A stretch of 64,000 nucleotides of DNA from Paracoccus xiamenensis. GTDB lineage: Bacteria; Pseudomonadota; Alphaproteobacteria; Rhodobacterales; Rhodobacteraceae. Location of the stretch: assembly GCF_011308835.1 (NCBI RefSeq), contig NZ_JAAOHY010000001.1, positions 186,001 to 250,000 on the forward strand, in the 5' to 3' direction. Below are positions 53,300 through 63,281 of this stretch, piece by piece (within the stretch, counting starts at the first letter, position 1; every line of letters starts with the position of its first letter). The position numbers and the translations under genes are program-made. A model generated the notes under the pieces. The model made no database searches. It was given only the letters and a program-made list of their open reading frames with translations, and was not told where the DNA came from.

Positions 53300-53638
53300 T
53301 CAGTCGTTGTCGTCAGATTCCTCGTCGTCGTCGCCGAAACGGGCGTCGTCGGCATATTCGTCTTCGCCCTCGCCCACATATTTGGCTGAGTTCCGGATCG
53401 AGCGGTCGTCGTGGCTTTCGTCCATCACCACATCCGCCGGGATCTCTCCGGCCAGCCATTCACGGATTTCCTCGCGTGCTTCGTCGGTTTCCATGGCCCC
53501 GACATCGGCGATGAGACGAAGGAACTGCCGCTGATCGCCGTCGATCTCGTCCAGATCGGATTCGTCCACGCCCGGCCAGCGGTCGATGATCGCTTCGTAG
53601 AATGCGGGCCAGTTATCGGCGACGTGATGCCATCTCAT
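53300..53638 (-). CDS. CsbD-like protein with an acidic tail
   Basis: A small, very acidic protein of 112 residues. The first 60 residues (MRWHHVADNWPAFYEAIIDRWPGVDESDLDEIDGDQRQFLRLIADVGAMETDEAREEIREWL) follow the CsbD pattern W-x-x-(V/I)-x-x-x-W...W...D-D/E...I-x-G...A-x-x-x-I-x-x-W, although divergent. CsbD proteins are stress-induced and of unknown function. The C-terminal 45 residues are dominated by D and E (FGDDDEESDDND), probably disordered. It stands alone between recA and the YejA-like gene. The assignment rests on the spacing of tryptophans and acidic residues. Confidence 0.6.
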   Translation of the reverse strand: MRWHHVADNWPAFYEAIIDRWPGVDESDLDEIDGDQRQFLRLIADVGAMETDEAREEIREWLAGEIPADVVMDESHDDRSIRNSAKYVGEGEDEYADDARFGDDDEESDDND

Positions 53639-53720
53639 GGACGGGCTCCTTCATCTTTCTGCGCCGGGGCGTTGCAGCGGCGTTCTTAGGCTGCAACGGC
53701 CTCGGGCGGCTGCAGGTTCC

Positions 53721-55595
53721 CTACGACGCGCCGCCCTCTTGCCACCAAGTTTCGGGCAAAAAGCCCGGATAGTCGCCATAAATCGGCAGTCGGTCCGGGA
53801 ATTTCAGAACCTTGTCATGCGCAATATGGCCCTCGGGCGCAAAACCGACCGGAATCACATAGCGTCCGGCCGTCAGCACCCGGTCGAGGGCGCGGACTGC
53901 GGCAACAAAGTCCGCCCGCGTGGCGGAGCTGACCATGGCGGCGATCATCGCCTCGGCGGCAGGAGAGTTCATGCCCATCAGGTTGCGCGTCCCCGGCTCT
54001 GTCACGCCCTTTGCGCCCCAGTACAGCATCTGCTCATTGCCCGGCGACAGCGACAGCGCGCGGTCAAACCAGGTCATGTCGAAAGTATAATTGTTGGTGC
54101 GCTGCGTGTATTGGGCGCTGTCCAGCAGGGTAATCACCGGGGTGATGCCAAGATTGCGCAGGGCCTGGGCATAGATTTCCGACATCTGCCGCATCTCGGC
54201 GGCCGTGGTGATGGCGCTGCCCGACAGGTTCAGCAGGATCTCGAACCGGAAGGGCTGGCCTTGGGCGTCGGTCAGCTGGCCGTCGCGAATGGTCCAGCCG
54301 GCCTCCTCCAGCAGTTTCAGCGCCCGTTTCAGGGCAGGGCGGTCCAGAGGTCGGTCGGCACCCTCGGGCAGGGCATAGCCGTCGATAGTGCCGGGGGGCA
54401 GGTCCTTGGCGAAGGGCTCCAACAGCGCCAGTTCGCGCCCTTCTGCGGGCGCGCCGGGCGTCATCCCCAGTTCCGAATTGGCGAAGTACGAGGTGATGCG
54501 CTGATCCTTGCCGCCCGAGACGGTGTTGTTGATGAATTGCCAGTTAAAGGCTTCGATGAGGGCCTGACGGACGCGCCAATCGGCGAAGATCGGGTTGCGG
54601 GTGTTCATCACGAAGCCGGTGATGCCGGTCGGACGCTGGTGGGGAATGTCGGCCATCACCACGGCGCCCGAGGTCACGGCGGGGAAGTCGAATTCGTTTT
54701 CCCAGCGGCTGGGGCTGAGTTCGCGCCAGGCGTCCAACTCGCCGGCCTTGAAGGCCTCGAACATGGCATTGGCGTCGCCGTAATAGTCGTAGGTGACGCG
54801 GTCGAGGTTGTGCAGCCCCTGATTGACGGGCAGGTCCTTGCCCCACCAGTCGGGGTTCTTGCGCAGCGTGAATGAACGGCCGGGATCGACGCGCTCGATC
54901 ACATAGGGGCCAGAGCCGATTGGCGCCTCCAGACTGGAATCGCTGAAATCCTTCCCCTCCCACTGTGCCTTTTGCAGGATCGGGCGCATGCCCATCAGCA
55001 AGGCCAGTTCGCGGTCGTTGGTGTTAAAGGTGAAGCGGACCTTGTTCGGGCCGGTCTGTTCCATCTTTGCGACCTTGGACCAGACGCCGCGATAGCGGGG
55101 ATGGCCCTGGGTGCCCAGCGTTTCATAGGACCACATCACGTCCTCGACGGTGACAGGGCTGCCATCGGAAAAGCGGGCCTCGGGCCGCAGGGTGAATTCA
55201 ACCCAAGTCCGGCCGGGGTCGGTTTCCACGGTTTCCGCCAGCAGGCCGTAAAGCGTGAAGGGCTCGTCCAGCGAGCGCAGCATCAGCGTTTCGGCCAGAA
55301 CGCCGGGCATCGTATACAGCGGCAGCGCCGGATTGCCCTTGAGAACCCATGGCTTAAGCGAATCGAAGCTGCCCGATTCGGGCAAGCGAATCGAACCACC
55401 TTCCGCAGCGTCAGGATTGGCATATGGCAGATGTGTAAAGCCTTCCGGCAGGGCTGGATCGCCGTACATCGCGATGCCATGCGCCGGCTCGGCAGCACTT
55501 GCCAGCGGCATCGCTGCAACAGTCGCGAAGCTGCAGAAACCGGCCAGAATGGCGGGCTTGATCGCGGAATCGTTAGGGAAATTGAAGATTCGCAT
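53721..55595 (-). CDS. ABC transporter substrate-binding protein, family 5 (YejA-like)
   Basis: A 624-residue periplasmic solute-binding protein of the SBP_bac_5 family. The signal peptide covers about residues 1-35 (ending MPLASAAEPAHG). The mature protein begins GIAMYGDPALPEGFTHLPYANPDAAEGG, as in YejA microcin C/oligopeptide-type binding proteins. Typical later blocks are PIGSGPYVIERVDPGRSFTLRKNPDWWGKDLPVNQG and the family tryptophans. GAAGGA precedes the ATG. The permease and ATPase genes (yejBEF) are not adjacent, so this is an orphan binding subunit or the edge of a rearranged cluster. Confidence 0.88.
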   Translation of the reverse strand: MRIFNFPNDSAIKPAILAGFCSFATVAAMPLASAAEPAHGIAMYGDPALPEGFTHLPYANPDAAEGGSIRLPESGSFDSLKPWVLKGNPALPLYTMPGVLAETLMLRSLDEPFTLYGLLAETVETDPGRTWVEFTLRPEARFSDGSPVTVEDVMWSYETLGTQGHPRYRGVWSKVAKMEQTGPNKVRFTFNTNDRELALLMGMRPILQKAQWEGKDFSDSSLEAPIGSGPYVIERVDPGRSFTLRKNPDWWGKDLPVNQGLHNLDRVTYDYYGDANAMFEAFKAGELDAWRELSPSRWENEFDFPAVTSGAVVMADIPHQRPTGITGFVMNTRNPIFADWRVRQALIEAFNWQFINNTVSGGKDQRITSYFANSELGMTPGAPAEGRELALLEPFAKDLPPGTIDGYALPEGADRPLDRPALKRALKLLEEAGWTIRDGQLTDAQGQPFRFEILLNLSGSAITTAAEMRQMSEIYAQALRNLGITPVITLLDSAQYTQRTNNYTFDMTWFDRALSLSPGNEQMLYWGAKGVTEPGTRNLMGMNSPAAEAMIAAMVSSATRADFVAAVRALDRVLTAGRYVIPVGFAPEGHIAHDKVLKFPDRLPIYGDYPGFLPETWWQEGGAS

Positions 55596-55679
55596 GCAGT
55601 CCTTCGCTTAGCTCTGGCAAATGCCAGTGATTTCAATGCGCAGCCTATCCGAGGGTGTTTACCGTGACAAACAACAGCC

Positions 55680-55708
55680 TTGGACTCGGGCGCGGTTTCG
55701 CCTATATA
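55680..55708 (+). promoter_or_regulatory. Promoter of the candidate small RNA
   Basis: TTGGAC (55680-55685) and TATATA (55703-55708) with a 17-bp spacer, the ideal sigma-70 distance. It points to the plus strand, where the first feature is the RNA at 55715. The reverse strand of the same gap must carry the yejA-like promoter. Confidence 0.65.
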
Positions 55709-55714
55709 TAACTC

Positions 55715-55788
55715 ACTGCTCGATAGGTTTCTTGCCTGTATGAAACCTGCCTCATGACTGGCGCCCGCTTCGTGCGGGCGCTTTTTTT
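55715..55788 (+). ncRNA. Candidate small RNA (about 74 nt), unrecognised
   Basis: Between the divergent yejA-like and bdhA genes (325-bp gap, no protein gene) a sigma-70 promoter is followed about 74 bases later by an intrinsic terminator with no gene before it. The transcript would hold a first hairpin (AGGTTTC 55725-55731 with GAAACCT 55742-55748, 10-base loop TTGCCTGTAT), a single-stranded linker GCCTCATGACTG, and the terminator hairpin (55761-55781) with seven T. This layout is that of a trans-acting small RNA; a terminating leader of bdhA is the alternative. I do not recognise the family. The remainder, 55789-55920, is the bdhA 5' region with no other feature seen. Confidence 0.6.
55761..55788 (+). 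terminator. Intrinsic terminator of the candidate small RNA
   Basis: Perfect 8-bp stem GCGCCCGC / GCGGGCGC with loop TTCGT followed by TTTTTTT, the strongest terminator in the window. No plus-strand protein gene lies upstream of it for it to serve. Confidence 0.9.
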
Positions 55789-55920
55789 AATGGCTTTGCG
55801 GCCCGATCATCCGCATAGGGCCGGGTGGGAATCGCCCCTTCTGATCCATTGGGGCCTTCGGTTGTGGTCGGCCTGCGCGGAGCGTAGAGATTTGTCGACA
55901 CAAACCGAAAGGGTGAGCCC

Positions 55921-56703
55921 ATGTTCGAGAATGTTCTGAAGGGAAAGACCGCCGTTGTGACCGGATCAAATTCCGGGATCGGGCTGGGGATTGCGCGCGA
56001 ATTGGCGGCTGCAGGTGCCGATGTGGTGCTCAACAGCTTTACCAATGACGAGGCCGACCACAAGCTGGCGGCTGACATGGCCAGCGAATTCGGTGTCGAT
56101 GTGCGCTATATTCAGGCCGATATGTCGAAGGCTGACGAATGCCGGGCGCTGATCGAAAAGGCGGGTTCCTGCGATATTCTGGTCAATAATGCCGGCATTC
56201 AGCATGTCGCCCCGATCCCGGAATTTCCGGTCGACAAATGGGATGCGATCATTGCGATCAACATGTCCTCTGCCTTCCATTGCACGGCGGCGGCGCTGCC
56301 GGAAATGCAGAAGAAGGGCTGGGGACGCGTCATCAATATCGCCTCGGCCCATGGGCTGACGGCCAGCCCCTATAAGTCGGCCTATGTGGCTGCCAAGCAT
56401 GGCGTGGTCGGGCTGACCAAGGTGACCGCGCTGGAAGAGGCCGGCAAGGGCATCACCTGCAACGCCATCTGCCCCGGCTATGTGCTGACCCCGATCGTGG
56501 AAAAGCAGATCCCGGACCAGATGAAGACCCATAACATGAGCCGCGAGGATGTCATCAAGAACGTGATGCTGGCGCGCCAGCCCTCGGGCGAGTTCGCGAC
56601 GGTCGAACAGATGGGGGGCACGGCGGTGTTTCTGGCCTCGGACGCGGCCGCCCAGATCACCGGCACGACGATCAGCGTTGATGGCGGCTGGACGGCGCTT
56701 TGA
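55921..56703 (+). CDS. bdhA: 3-hydroxybutyrate dehydrogenase
   Basis: NAD-dependent oxidation of D-3-hydroxybutyrate to acetoacetate in polyhydroxybutyrate/ketone-body use, a short-chain dehydrogenase of 260 residues. NAD loop TGSNSGIGLGIA, NNAGIQHVAPIPEFP (typical of this enzyme), catalytic NIASAHGLTASPYKSAYVAAKHGVVGLTK and CPGYVLTPIVEKQIPDQ match BdhA. The C-terminus TGTTISVDGGWTAL is standard. Its 3' end overlaps the convergent LysR gene by 32 bp. The small RNA candidate lies directly upstream. Confidence 0.92.
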   Translation: MFENVLKGKTAVVTGSNSGIGLGIARELAAAGADVVLNSFTNDEADHKLAADMASEFGVDVRYIQADMSKADECRALIEKAGSCDILVNNAGIQHVAPIPEFPVDKWDAIIAINMSSAFHCTAAALPEMQKKGWGRVINIASAHGLTASPYKSAYVAAKHGVVGLTKVTALEEAGKGITCNAICPGYVLTPIVEKQIPDQMKTHNMSREDVIKNVMLARQPSGEFATVEQMGGTAVFLASDAAAQITGTTISVDGGWTAL

Positions 56704-57658
56704 CCGGTGCAGCAATATTCGCCGGGGCGGCAGTCGCCCCGGTCGGCGTCGCCCGGACTGCCGCGGCCGCCAGCGTGGTGTCTTCGGCTTCCACCTCGGC
56801 CATCATGAAGCGCTGAAAGGCCTTGATGGCGGGCCGATTACGCCGGGCGTGGGGATAGACCAGCCAATAGGCCCCGCCGCATCGCCACCGCAGATCGAAG
56901 GGCTGAATCAGCGATCCGCTGGCCAGTTCCATTCGGAAGAAACGCGGATCGAGCAGCGCGACACCATCCCCCGCCAGCGCCGCGCGGCCCAGATGCAGCT
57001 GCGAATCCATGGTGAACCGTCGGGTGTGGACGCAGGACATCTCTGGCTCTCCGGCCGCTTTCAACCACCCATCCCAGGCGCTGTCCTCGTTGTTCAGCCA
57101 TGTCAGGTCGATCACGTCCTTGGCCGTGGTGATCGGGCCCTCGCGCTCCAGCAAGGCCGGTGACAGCATCGGTGTCAGCTCGGCGTCGAACAGTTTTTGC
57201 GCAACCAGTCCCTCCCATGGTCCGGTGCCGAAACGGATCGCCACATCGACATCCTGACGGGCGAAATCAACCAGCCTGTCGTCGGTTTCCAGCCGTACCG
57301 CCAGTTCCGGCTGGGCCATCTGGAACCGCCCGAGGCGAAAGGACAGCCAGTTTCCGGCCATGGTCGTCAATGCCGAGATGGTCAGCGTCTCGGCAAGGCC
57401 CGTGCGGCCCGAATAGGCCTCGCGCAGCAGATCGAAAGCCTCGGATGTCGGACCAGCCAACCGGGTGCCGAGGGCGGTCAGTTCCAGCCCCTTGGGTTTG
57501 CGCAGGAACAGCTGCCCGCCCAGCCGTTCCTCCAGCAGCTTGATCTGATAGCTGACGGCGGCCTGGGTCATGCCCAGGCTTTCGGCGGCGCGGGTGAAGC
57601 TGAGCTGGCGGCTCGCAGCCTCAAAGACGCGAAGGGCGGAGAGGGGCGGAAGGTCCAT
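56672..57658 (-). CDS. LysR family transcriptional regulator (GcvA-like)
   Basis: A 328-residue LysR regulator. The N-terminal helix-turn-helix MDLPPLSALRVFEAASRQLSFTRAAESLGMTQAAVSYQIKLLEERLGGQLFLRKPKGLELTALG is of the GcvA/AmpR type. The C-terminal effector domain contains DVDVAIRFGTGPWEGL and a late glycine-rich hinge. The last 35 residues are alanine/proline-rich and read over the bdhA 3' end, longer than in relatives. Target genes are not evident: it is convergent with bdhA and divergent from a DUF1127 gene. Confidence 0.88.
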   Translation of the reverse strand: MDLPPLSALRVFEAASRQLSFTRAAESLGMTQAAVSYQIKLLEERLGGQLFLRKPKGLELTALGTRLAGPTSEAFDLLREAYSGRTGLAETLTISALTTMAGNWLSFRLGRFQMAQPELAVRLETDDRLVDFARQDVDVAIRFGTGPWEGLVAQKLFDAELTPMLSPALLEREGPITTAKDVIDLTWLNNEDSAWDGWLKAAGEPEMSCVHTRRFTMDSQLHLGRAALAGDGVALLDPRFFRMELASGSLIQPFDLRWRCGGAYWLVYPHARRNRPAIKAFQRFMMAEVEAEDTTLAAAAVRATPTGATAAPANIAAPVKAPSSRHQR

Positions 57659-57867
57659 AAGCTGTCCTTATGTCGGCTTGCTGGCGTTTTGTTGGCCTTT
57701 CGACCGCAAGCATAGCATTGTGAGGACATGAAAAGAAGCTGACAGGCAGGAAAAGCCCAGGCTTCGCAGTAGAAATCTGAAAGCGACGCCCGAACCGGCT
57801 CCTCTGGCGGCACAAGCCCGCTTTATGAGGGTCAGCAGACGCGTCTTGATGAAATGGGAGAAAAGCG

Positions 57868-58128
57868 ATGACCATGACGATCTGTGAACTGTCGGCCGCC
57901 CCCAAACTCCGGTCGCCCCTGGCGCGGCTGTTGCAGCGTATCGCCCTGTGGGATGAGGATCGGCATCAGCGCCGGCTGGTCCTGCGCACGCTGGACGAAA
58001 TTCCTGACCACTTGCGCAAGGATATCGGGTTGGATGGCGGTGCGGGCCTGCGCGCGCCCCGCCGCGCCGGCCGGACCTTCATCCGCGATGGACGCGCCGA
58101 CAGCAGCCTGAGCGACTGGCGCTGGTAA
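57868..58128 (+). CDS. DUF1127 family small protein
   Basis: An 86-residue basic protein. The core LLQRIALWDEDRHQRRLVLRTLDEIPDHLRKDIGLD (about 21-56) matches the DUF1127 (YjiS-like) motif, whose ...L-x-x-L-x-D-x-x-L-x-D-I-G-L pattern is typical. In Rhodobacter and Agrobacterium such proteins affect small-RNA/mRNA turnover and stress responses, so an RNA-related role is possible (inference). GGGAGAAAAGCG before the ATG is a good ribosome-binding site. It is divergent from the LysR gene and followed by a long hairpin. Confidence 0.75.
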   Translation: MTMTICELSAAPKLRSPLARLLQRIALWDEDRHQRRLVLRTLDEIPDHLRKDIGLDGGAGLRAPRRAGRTFIRDGRADSSLSDWRW

Positions 58129-58146
58129 AGGGGCCGGAATGAACAC

Positions 58147-58178
58147 GGGCGCCCGCTGCGTCACTGCGGCGGGCGCCC
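58147..58178. terminator. Bidirectional terminator hairpin
   Basis: GGGCGCCCGC pairs perfectly with GCGGGCGCCC, and the stem continues inward with two wobble pairs to about 14 bp around a TCAC loop. It lies between the convergent DUF1127 and aminotransferase stops. There is no T-run. Confidence 0.6.
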
Positions 58179-58188
58179 ATCATTGCGA

Positions 58189-59791
<1,603 letters not shown>

Positions 59792-59843
59792 CCGAAGATT
59801 CGGCTTTTTGCGTCAAGGTCGTCCCTAGTAAGGGGATGACCAC

Positions 59844-60344
59844 ATGAACGCTGCGCTGCCAAGTCCGGACCACAGTCCCCAAGGGGACACGGTTCATGCC
59901 TATTTTCAGAGCCTGCAATTGCTGGAACGACTGCACCGGCTGATGCTTGATCTGATCAAGGACGACTTTGAACGGCTTGGCCGCTGTGACCTGACACCTG
60001 TGCAGGCATTGCTGCTGTATAACATTGGCGAGGCCGAGGTATCGGCCGGCGAATTGCGGTCACGCGGCATGTATCAGGGCTCGAACGTATCTTATAATCT
60101 GAAGAAGCTGGTGGGCATGGGCTATGTCCACCACGAACGCAGCGATCAGGACCGCCGGTCTGTGCGGGTCCGGCTTAGCGATGCGGGCCAGGCGGTGCGC
60201 GAACAGATCGGTCAGCTTTTCGCCCGCCATGCCGATGATCTTGTGGCCTCCGGCATCCTTGACGATCCGCCGCTGGACCAAGTGAACGGGCAATGGCGCC
60301 GGATCGAGCGATATTGGACCGAGCAAATTCGCTATATCTACTAG
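59844..60344 (+). CDS. MarR family winged-helix regulator (LdtR-like)
   Basis: A 166-residue MarR-type regulator. The winged helix spans about 45-115 (DLTPVQALLLYNIGEAEVSAGELRSRGMYQGSNVSYNLKKLVGMGYVHHERSDQDRRSVRVRLSDAG). The recognition helix QGSNVSYNLKKLV and wing DQDRRSVRV resemble the alphaproteobacterial LdtR group, which controls L,D-transpeptidase and stress genes in Liberibacter and Sinorhizobium. Assignment to that group is from memory of the motif. The start has GGGGATGACCAC before it. Its TAG overlaps the stop of a small opposing frame. Confidence 0.8.
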   Translation: MNAALPSPDHSPQGDTVHAYFQSLQLLERLHRLMLDLIKDDFERLGRCDLTPVQALLLYNIGEAEVSAGELRSRGMYQGSNVSYNLKKLVGMGYVHHERSDQDRRSVRVRLSDAGQAVREQIGQLFARHADDLVASGILDDPPLDQVNGQWRRIERYWTEQIRYIY

Positions 60345-60448
60345 GGATTGCTCGGGCCGTCGGTGTTCCAGTTGCCAATGCCCTGCGCTGCGACCGCAAT
60401 GGCGATCGCGGCAGCCGTCAAGACGGGCGCAAACGGCCTTGTCCGCAT
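60341..60448 (-). CDS. Possible small exported peptide (35 residues)
   Basis: A short frame downstream of gloA encodes a basic start (MRTRPF), an alanine-rich hydrophobic stretch (VLTAAAIAIAVAAQ) that looks like a signal peptide, and a polar end GIGNWNTDGPSNP. It is 39 bp after gloA on the same strand, and its TAG interlocks with the marR TAG in a shared CTAG. A purine-rich GGATAGCGGGGCAG precedes the ATG. In high-GC sequence such frames arise by chance, so only conservation would make it real. Confidence 0.35.
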   Translation of the reverse strand: MRTRPFAPVLTAAAIAIAVAAQGIGNWNTDGPSNP

Positions 60449-60487
60449 CTGCCCCGCTATCCTATTTCGGCAGCCTGTTGCAGCATC

Positions 60488-60913
60488 CTACCAATGACCG
60501 GTATTTTCCATGCTGGCCCATGGCTCCTGCGGGTCCAGATGGCCGTCCTGCAATAGCTCGACCGAGATATTGTCGGGGCTGCGCACAAAGGCCATATGCC
60601 CGTCGCGCGGCGGCCGGTTGATGGTCACGCCGGCATCCATCAGCTTCTGGCACAGCGCATAGATGTCGTCAGTGCGGTAGGCGAGATGCCCGAAATGCCG
60701 GCTGTCCGCGGGCAACCCCTCATCCCCGTCCCAGTTATACGTCAGCTCAATCGGGGTCTCGTCCTGTCCGGGAGGGGCCATGAAAACCAGCGTGAATCGG
60801 CCTTTCTCGTTCTCGATCCGCTTGGTTTCCTCTAGCCCGAGCAGGCGATAGAAGGCCATCGACTGTTCCAGATCCTTTACGCGTACCATGGTGTGCAGAT
60901 AGCGAAGCGTCAT
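60488..60913 (-). CDS. gloA: Lactoylglutathione lyase (glyoxalase I)
   Basis: Converts the methylglyoxal-glutathione adduct to S-lactoylglutathione, 141 residues of VOC fold. Metal-ligand positions are in YLHTMVRVKDLEQSMAFYRLLGLEE (His), IELTYNWDGDE (Glu), FGHLAYRTDDIYALCQKL (His) and ISVELLQDG (Glu), with the substrate motif RFTLVFMAPPG. I chose ATG 60913, which has AAGGAC six bases upstream. The last residues (PWASMENTGHW) extend slightly beyond the family core. Confidence 0.92.
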   Translation of the reverse strand: MTLRYLHTMVRVKDLEQSMAFYRLLGLEETKRIENEKGRFTLVFMAPPGQDETPIELTYNWDGDEGLPADSRHFGHLAYRTDDIYALCQKLMDAGVTINRPPRDGHMAFVRSPDNISVELLQDGHLDPQEPWASMENTGHW

Positions 60914-61033
60914 GTTCTGTCCTTTCAGCAATCTCGCCGACAATCTGCCACGCGTCGCGTCGGGTCAATGTGAATGCTGGCCGGGGTGACCGGGTGGCGC
61001 TAAGAAGGGGCAACAGCAAAGCGGAGACCGGGC

Positions 61034-61867
61034 ATGCAGCAATACCATCAGGCGTTGAGGACGATTCTGGAACAGGGCGAGGTCACCACCGATCGCACCG
61101 GTACCGGCACCATCGCCTATTTTGGTATGCAAAGCCGTTACCCCCTGTCGCAGGGCTTTCCGCTGGTCACCACCAAGAAGCTGCATCTGCGTTCGATCAT
61201 CCACGAATTGCTGTGGTTTCTCGCCGGCGACACCAATATCGGCTATCTGAAGGCGAACAAGGTGTCGATCTGGGACGAATGGGCCGACGCGAATGGCGAT
61301 CTTGGCCCGGTTTACGGCCATCAATGGCGGCGGTTTCCGGCGCTGGAACCGGCTGGCGCGGCGGCAGACGGCCAGCCGCTGTTCTTTGCCCGCTCGGTCG
61401 ATCAGATCGCCGAGCTGGTCGAGAATATCCGCAAGAACCCCGACAGCCGCCGCCTGATCGTCTCGGCCTGGAATCCCGGTGACGTGCCCGATATGGCGCT
61501 GCCGCCCTGCCACACGCTATGGCAGGTCCGAATTATCGGGCGCAAGATGCACCTGCAATTGTATCAGCGCTCTGCCGATATGTTCCTGGGGGTGCCATTC
61601 AATATCGCGTCATATGCGTTGCTGCTGGCGATGCTGGCCCATGTGACAGGTTATGAGGCCGGCGATTTTATCCATACGCTGGGCGATGCCCATATCTATT
61701 CCAACCATGTGGAACAGGTGGAGCTTCAACTGTCGCGGCAGCCGAAACCGCTGCCGCAGCTGCGGATTACCCGGAAGGTCGATTCAATCTTCGATTTCAA
61801 ATTCGAGGATTTTGAGTTTCTCAATTACGACCCCGATCCCGCCATCAAGGCGCCGGTGGCTGTCTGA
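61034..61867 (+). CDS. thyA: Thymidylate synthase
   Basis: Methylates dUMP to dTMP with methylenetetrahydrofolate; 277 residues. The nucleophile is C159 in [11 protein letters not shown], phosphate-binding arginines are in RTGTGT and [14 protein letters not shown], and [18 protein letters not shown] is the conserved C-terminal block. It is coupled to folA by a TGATG overlap, placing the dihydrofolate producer and recycler in one transcript. Confidence 0.97.
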   Translation: MQQYHQALRTILEQGEVTTDRTGTGTIAYFGMQSRYPLSQGFPLVTTKKLHLRSIIHELLWFLAGDTNIGYLKANKVSIWDEWADANGDLGPVYGHQWRRFPALEPAGAAADGQPLFFARSVDQIAELVENIRKNPDSRRLIVSAWNPGDVPDMALPPCHTLWQVRIIGRKMHLQLYQRSADMFLGVPFNIASYALLLAMLAHVTGYEAGDFIHTLGDAHIYSNHVEQVELQLSRQPKPLPQLRITRKVDSIFDFKFEDFEFLNYDPDPAIKAPVAV

Positions 61868-62352
61868 TGCTGACGCTGATTGTCGCGCGCGCCCGCAACG
61901 GTGCCATCGGTCGGGCCGGGCAGATCCCCTGGCACATCCCCGCGGATCTGGCCTTTTTCAAGCGCGAGACACTGGGCGGCGCGCTGATCATGGGGCGGCG
62001 GACCTGGGAAAGCCTTCCGTTCAAACCCCTGAAAGAGCGGCTGAACATCGTCGTCACCACGACGCTGGACCTGCCGGGTCACGCGGTCCCTGATCTGGAC
62101 GCCGCCATCCCTGCGGCACGCACCGCCGGCTATGCCCGCCTTTACGGCATCGGTGGCCAGCGGATTTATACGGAGTTGCTGCCTCGTGCCGACCGTCTGC
62201 TGATTACCGAGGTCGACACCGTTGTCGACGACGCCGATGCCTTTTTCCCGGATTTCGACGAAACTGCATGGCACGAAACGGCACGCTATCCAATCGAGAG
62301 TGACAGCTTTCCTGCCGCTGTGAGAGAGCTTCGTTTGCGCCGCGACACCTGA
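61867..62352 (+). CDS. folA: Dihydrofolate reductase
   Basis: Reduces dihydrofolate to tetrahydrofolate with NADPH, restoring the cofactor used by ThyA; 161 residues. Motifs are GAIGRAGQIPWHIPADLAFFK with the catalytic acid D27, MGRRTWESLP, a nucleotide-binding YGIGGQRIYTELL and TEVDTVVDDADAFFPDF. The start shares an A with the thyA stop. Confidence 0.95.
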   Translation: MLTLIVARARNGAIGRAGQIPWHIPADLAFFKRETLGGALIMGRRTWESLPFKPLKERLNIVVTTTLDLPGHAVPDLDAAIPAARTAGYARLYGIGGQRIYTELLPRADRLLITEVDTVVDDADAFFPDFDETAWHETARYPIESDSFPAAVRELRLRRDT

Positions 62353-62435
62353 CGCGATCGTGCCCCGATATTACTGGTAAACTAAACGATCTATCGTAAA
62401 ATCTGACTGAGTGGTTTCTGATATGATTCGGAGCG

Positions 62436-63281
62436 ATGAACACGTTGCCCAACATGCTGCATTATGCATGGAAGCGCGTATCCAACAGTGTCGCGCGCAG
62501 TTCCTATACGGATCGGATTGACGCGATCCTGGCCTCTTATCCGAAATCCGGGCGGACCTGGTTTCGGTTTATCCTGTCATCTTATCTGAATAAAGCCTAC
62601 GGGCTGAAGGCCGCGCCGGATCTTCACTCGATGTTCACGGTTGTGCCGAATTTCGACATGGACGCCACACGGGGACTGCCCGCGTTCGGGTTTGGCAATG
62701 CGAAGCCGAAGCCGCCATTGATCGCGGTCAGTCACAGAAGCTATTCCGCGCGGGTATTTCGCAAATGTCCGACAATCTTCATGCTTCGCAATCCGAAGGA
62801 TGTGATCGTTTCTTCCTATTTCCATGCGACCGGCCAGAAGCACCGTTTCTCGGGCAGCCTTGATGAATTTCTAACTGATCGCGGGCAGGGCGTTGCTGCG
62901 CTGACCGAATATCTGAACGGCTGGGCGCGTGGCTTGCAGCAACGCCGGCATGTCACGCTCAGCTATGAACGGCTGACGGCTGATCCCATGACAGAGACGG
63001 CGCGCGTGCTGAACTTCCTGGGGCTGGATGTCGAACAGCATCATCTTGCCGCCGCTGTCGAGGCCGCCAGTTTTCAGAACATGCGCAAGCTAGAGTTGAG
63101 GAAGGGCCTGCCCGGCCATGACTATGATCGCACGAATGAGGAAAATTTGCGGATGCGGCGCGGCAAGGTTGGCGGCTTTGCCGACTATCTGACGGATGCG
63201 CAGATTGCGCTGATCGACCGCATGTGCGAGCGCGACCTGACCGATGCGGCGAAAGCGTTGCTCAAGCAGGTGACGATCTGA
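62436..63281 (+). CDS. Sulfotransferase domain protein
   Basis: A 281-residue cytosolic-type sulfotransferase. The 5'-phosphosulfate loop is ILASYPKSGRTWFRFIL (about 31-47), the 3'-phosphate motif MLRNPKDVIVSSYFHATG (about 112-129), and RRGKVGGFADYLTDAQ the C-terminal G-x-x-G-x-x-K-like PAPS element in a family-typical order. A histidine in ISVSHRSYS-like context (AVSHRSYSARVF) would be the base. The acceptor is unknown. Base composition is a little more AT-rich than the neighbours. It follows folA by 83 bp and has no partner genes. Confidence 0.82.
   Translation: MNTLPNMLHYAWKRVSNSVARSSYTDRIDAILASYPKSGRTWFRFILSSYLNKAYGLKAAPDLHSMFTVVPNFDMDATRGLPAFGFGNAKPKPPLIAVSHRSYSARVFRKCPTIFMLRNPKDVIVSSYFHATGQKHRFSGSLDEFLTDRGQGVAALTEYLNGWARGLQQRRHVTLSYERLTADPMTETARVLNFLGLDVEQHHLAAAVEAASFQNMRKLELRKGLPGHDYDRTNEENLRMRRGKVGGFADYLTDAQIALIDRMCERDLTDAAKALLKQVTI

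Noticed and set aside
55754-55939. 61-codon plus-strand frame over the small-RNA terminator
   Set aside because: It would be translated through a strong intrinsic terminator and into bdhA in another frame. The RNA explanation fits better.
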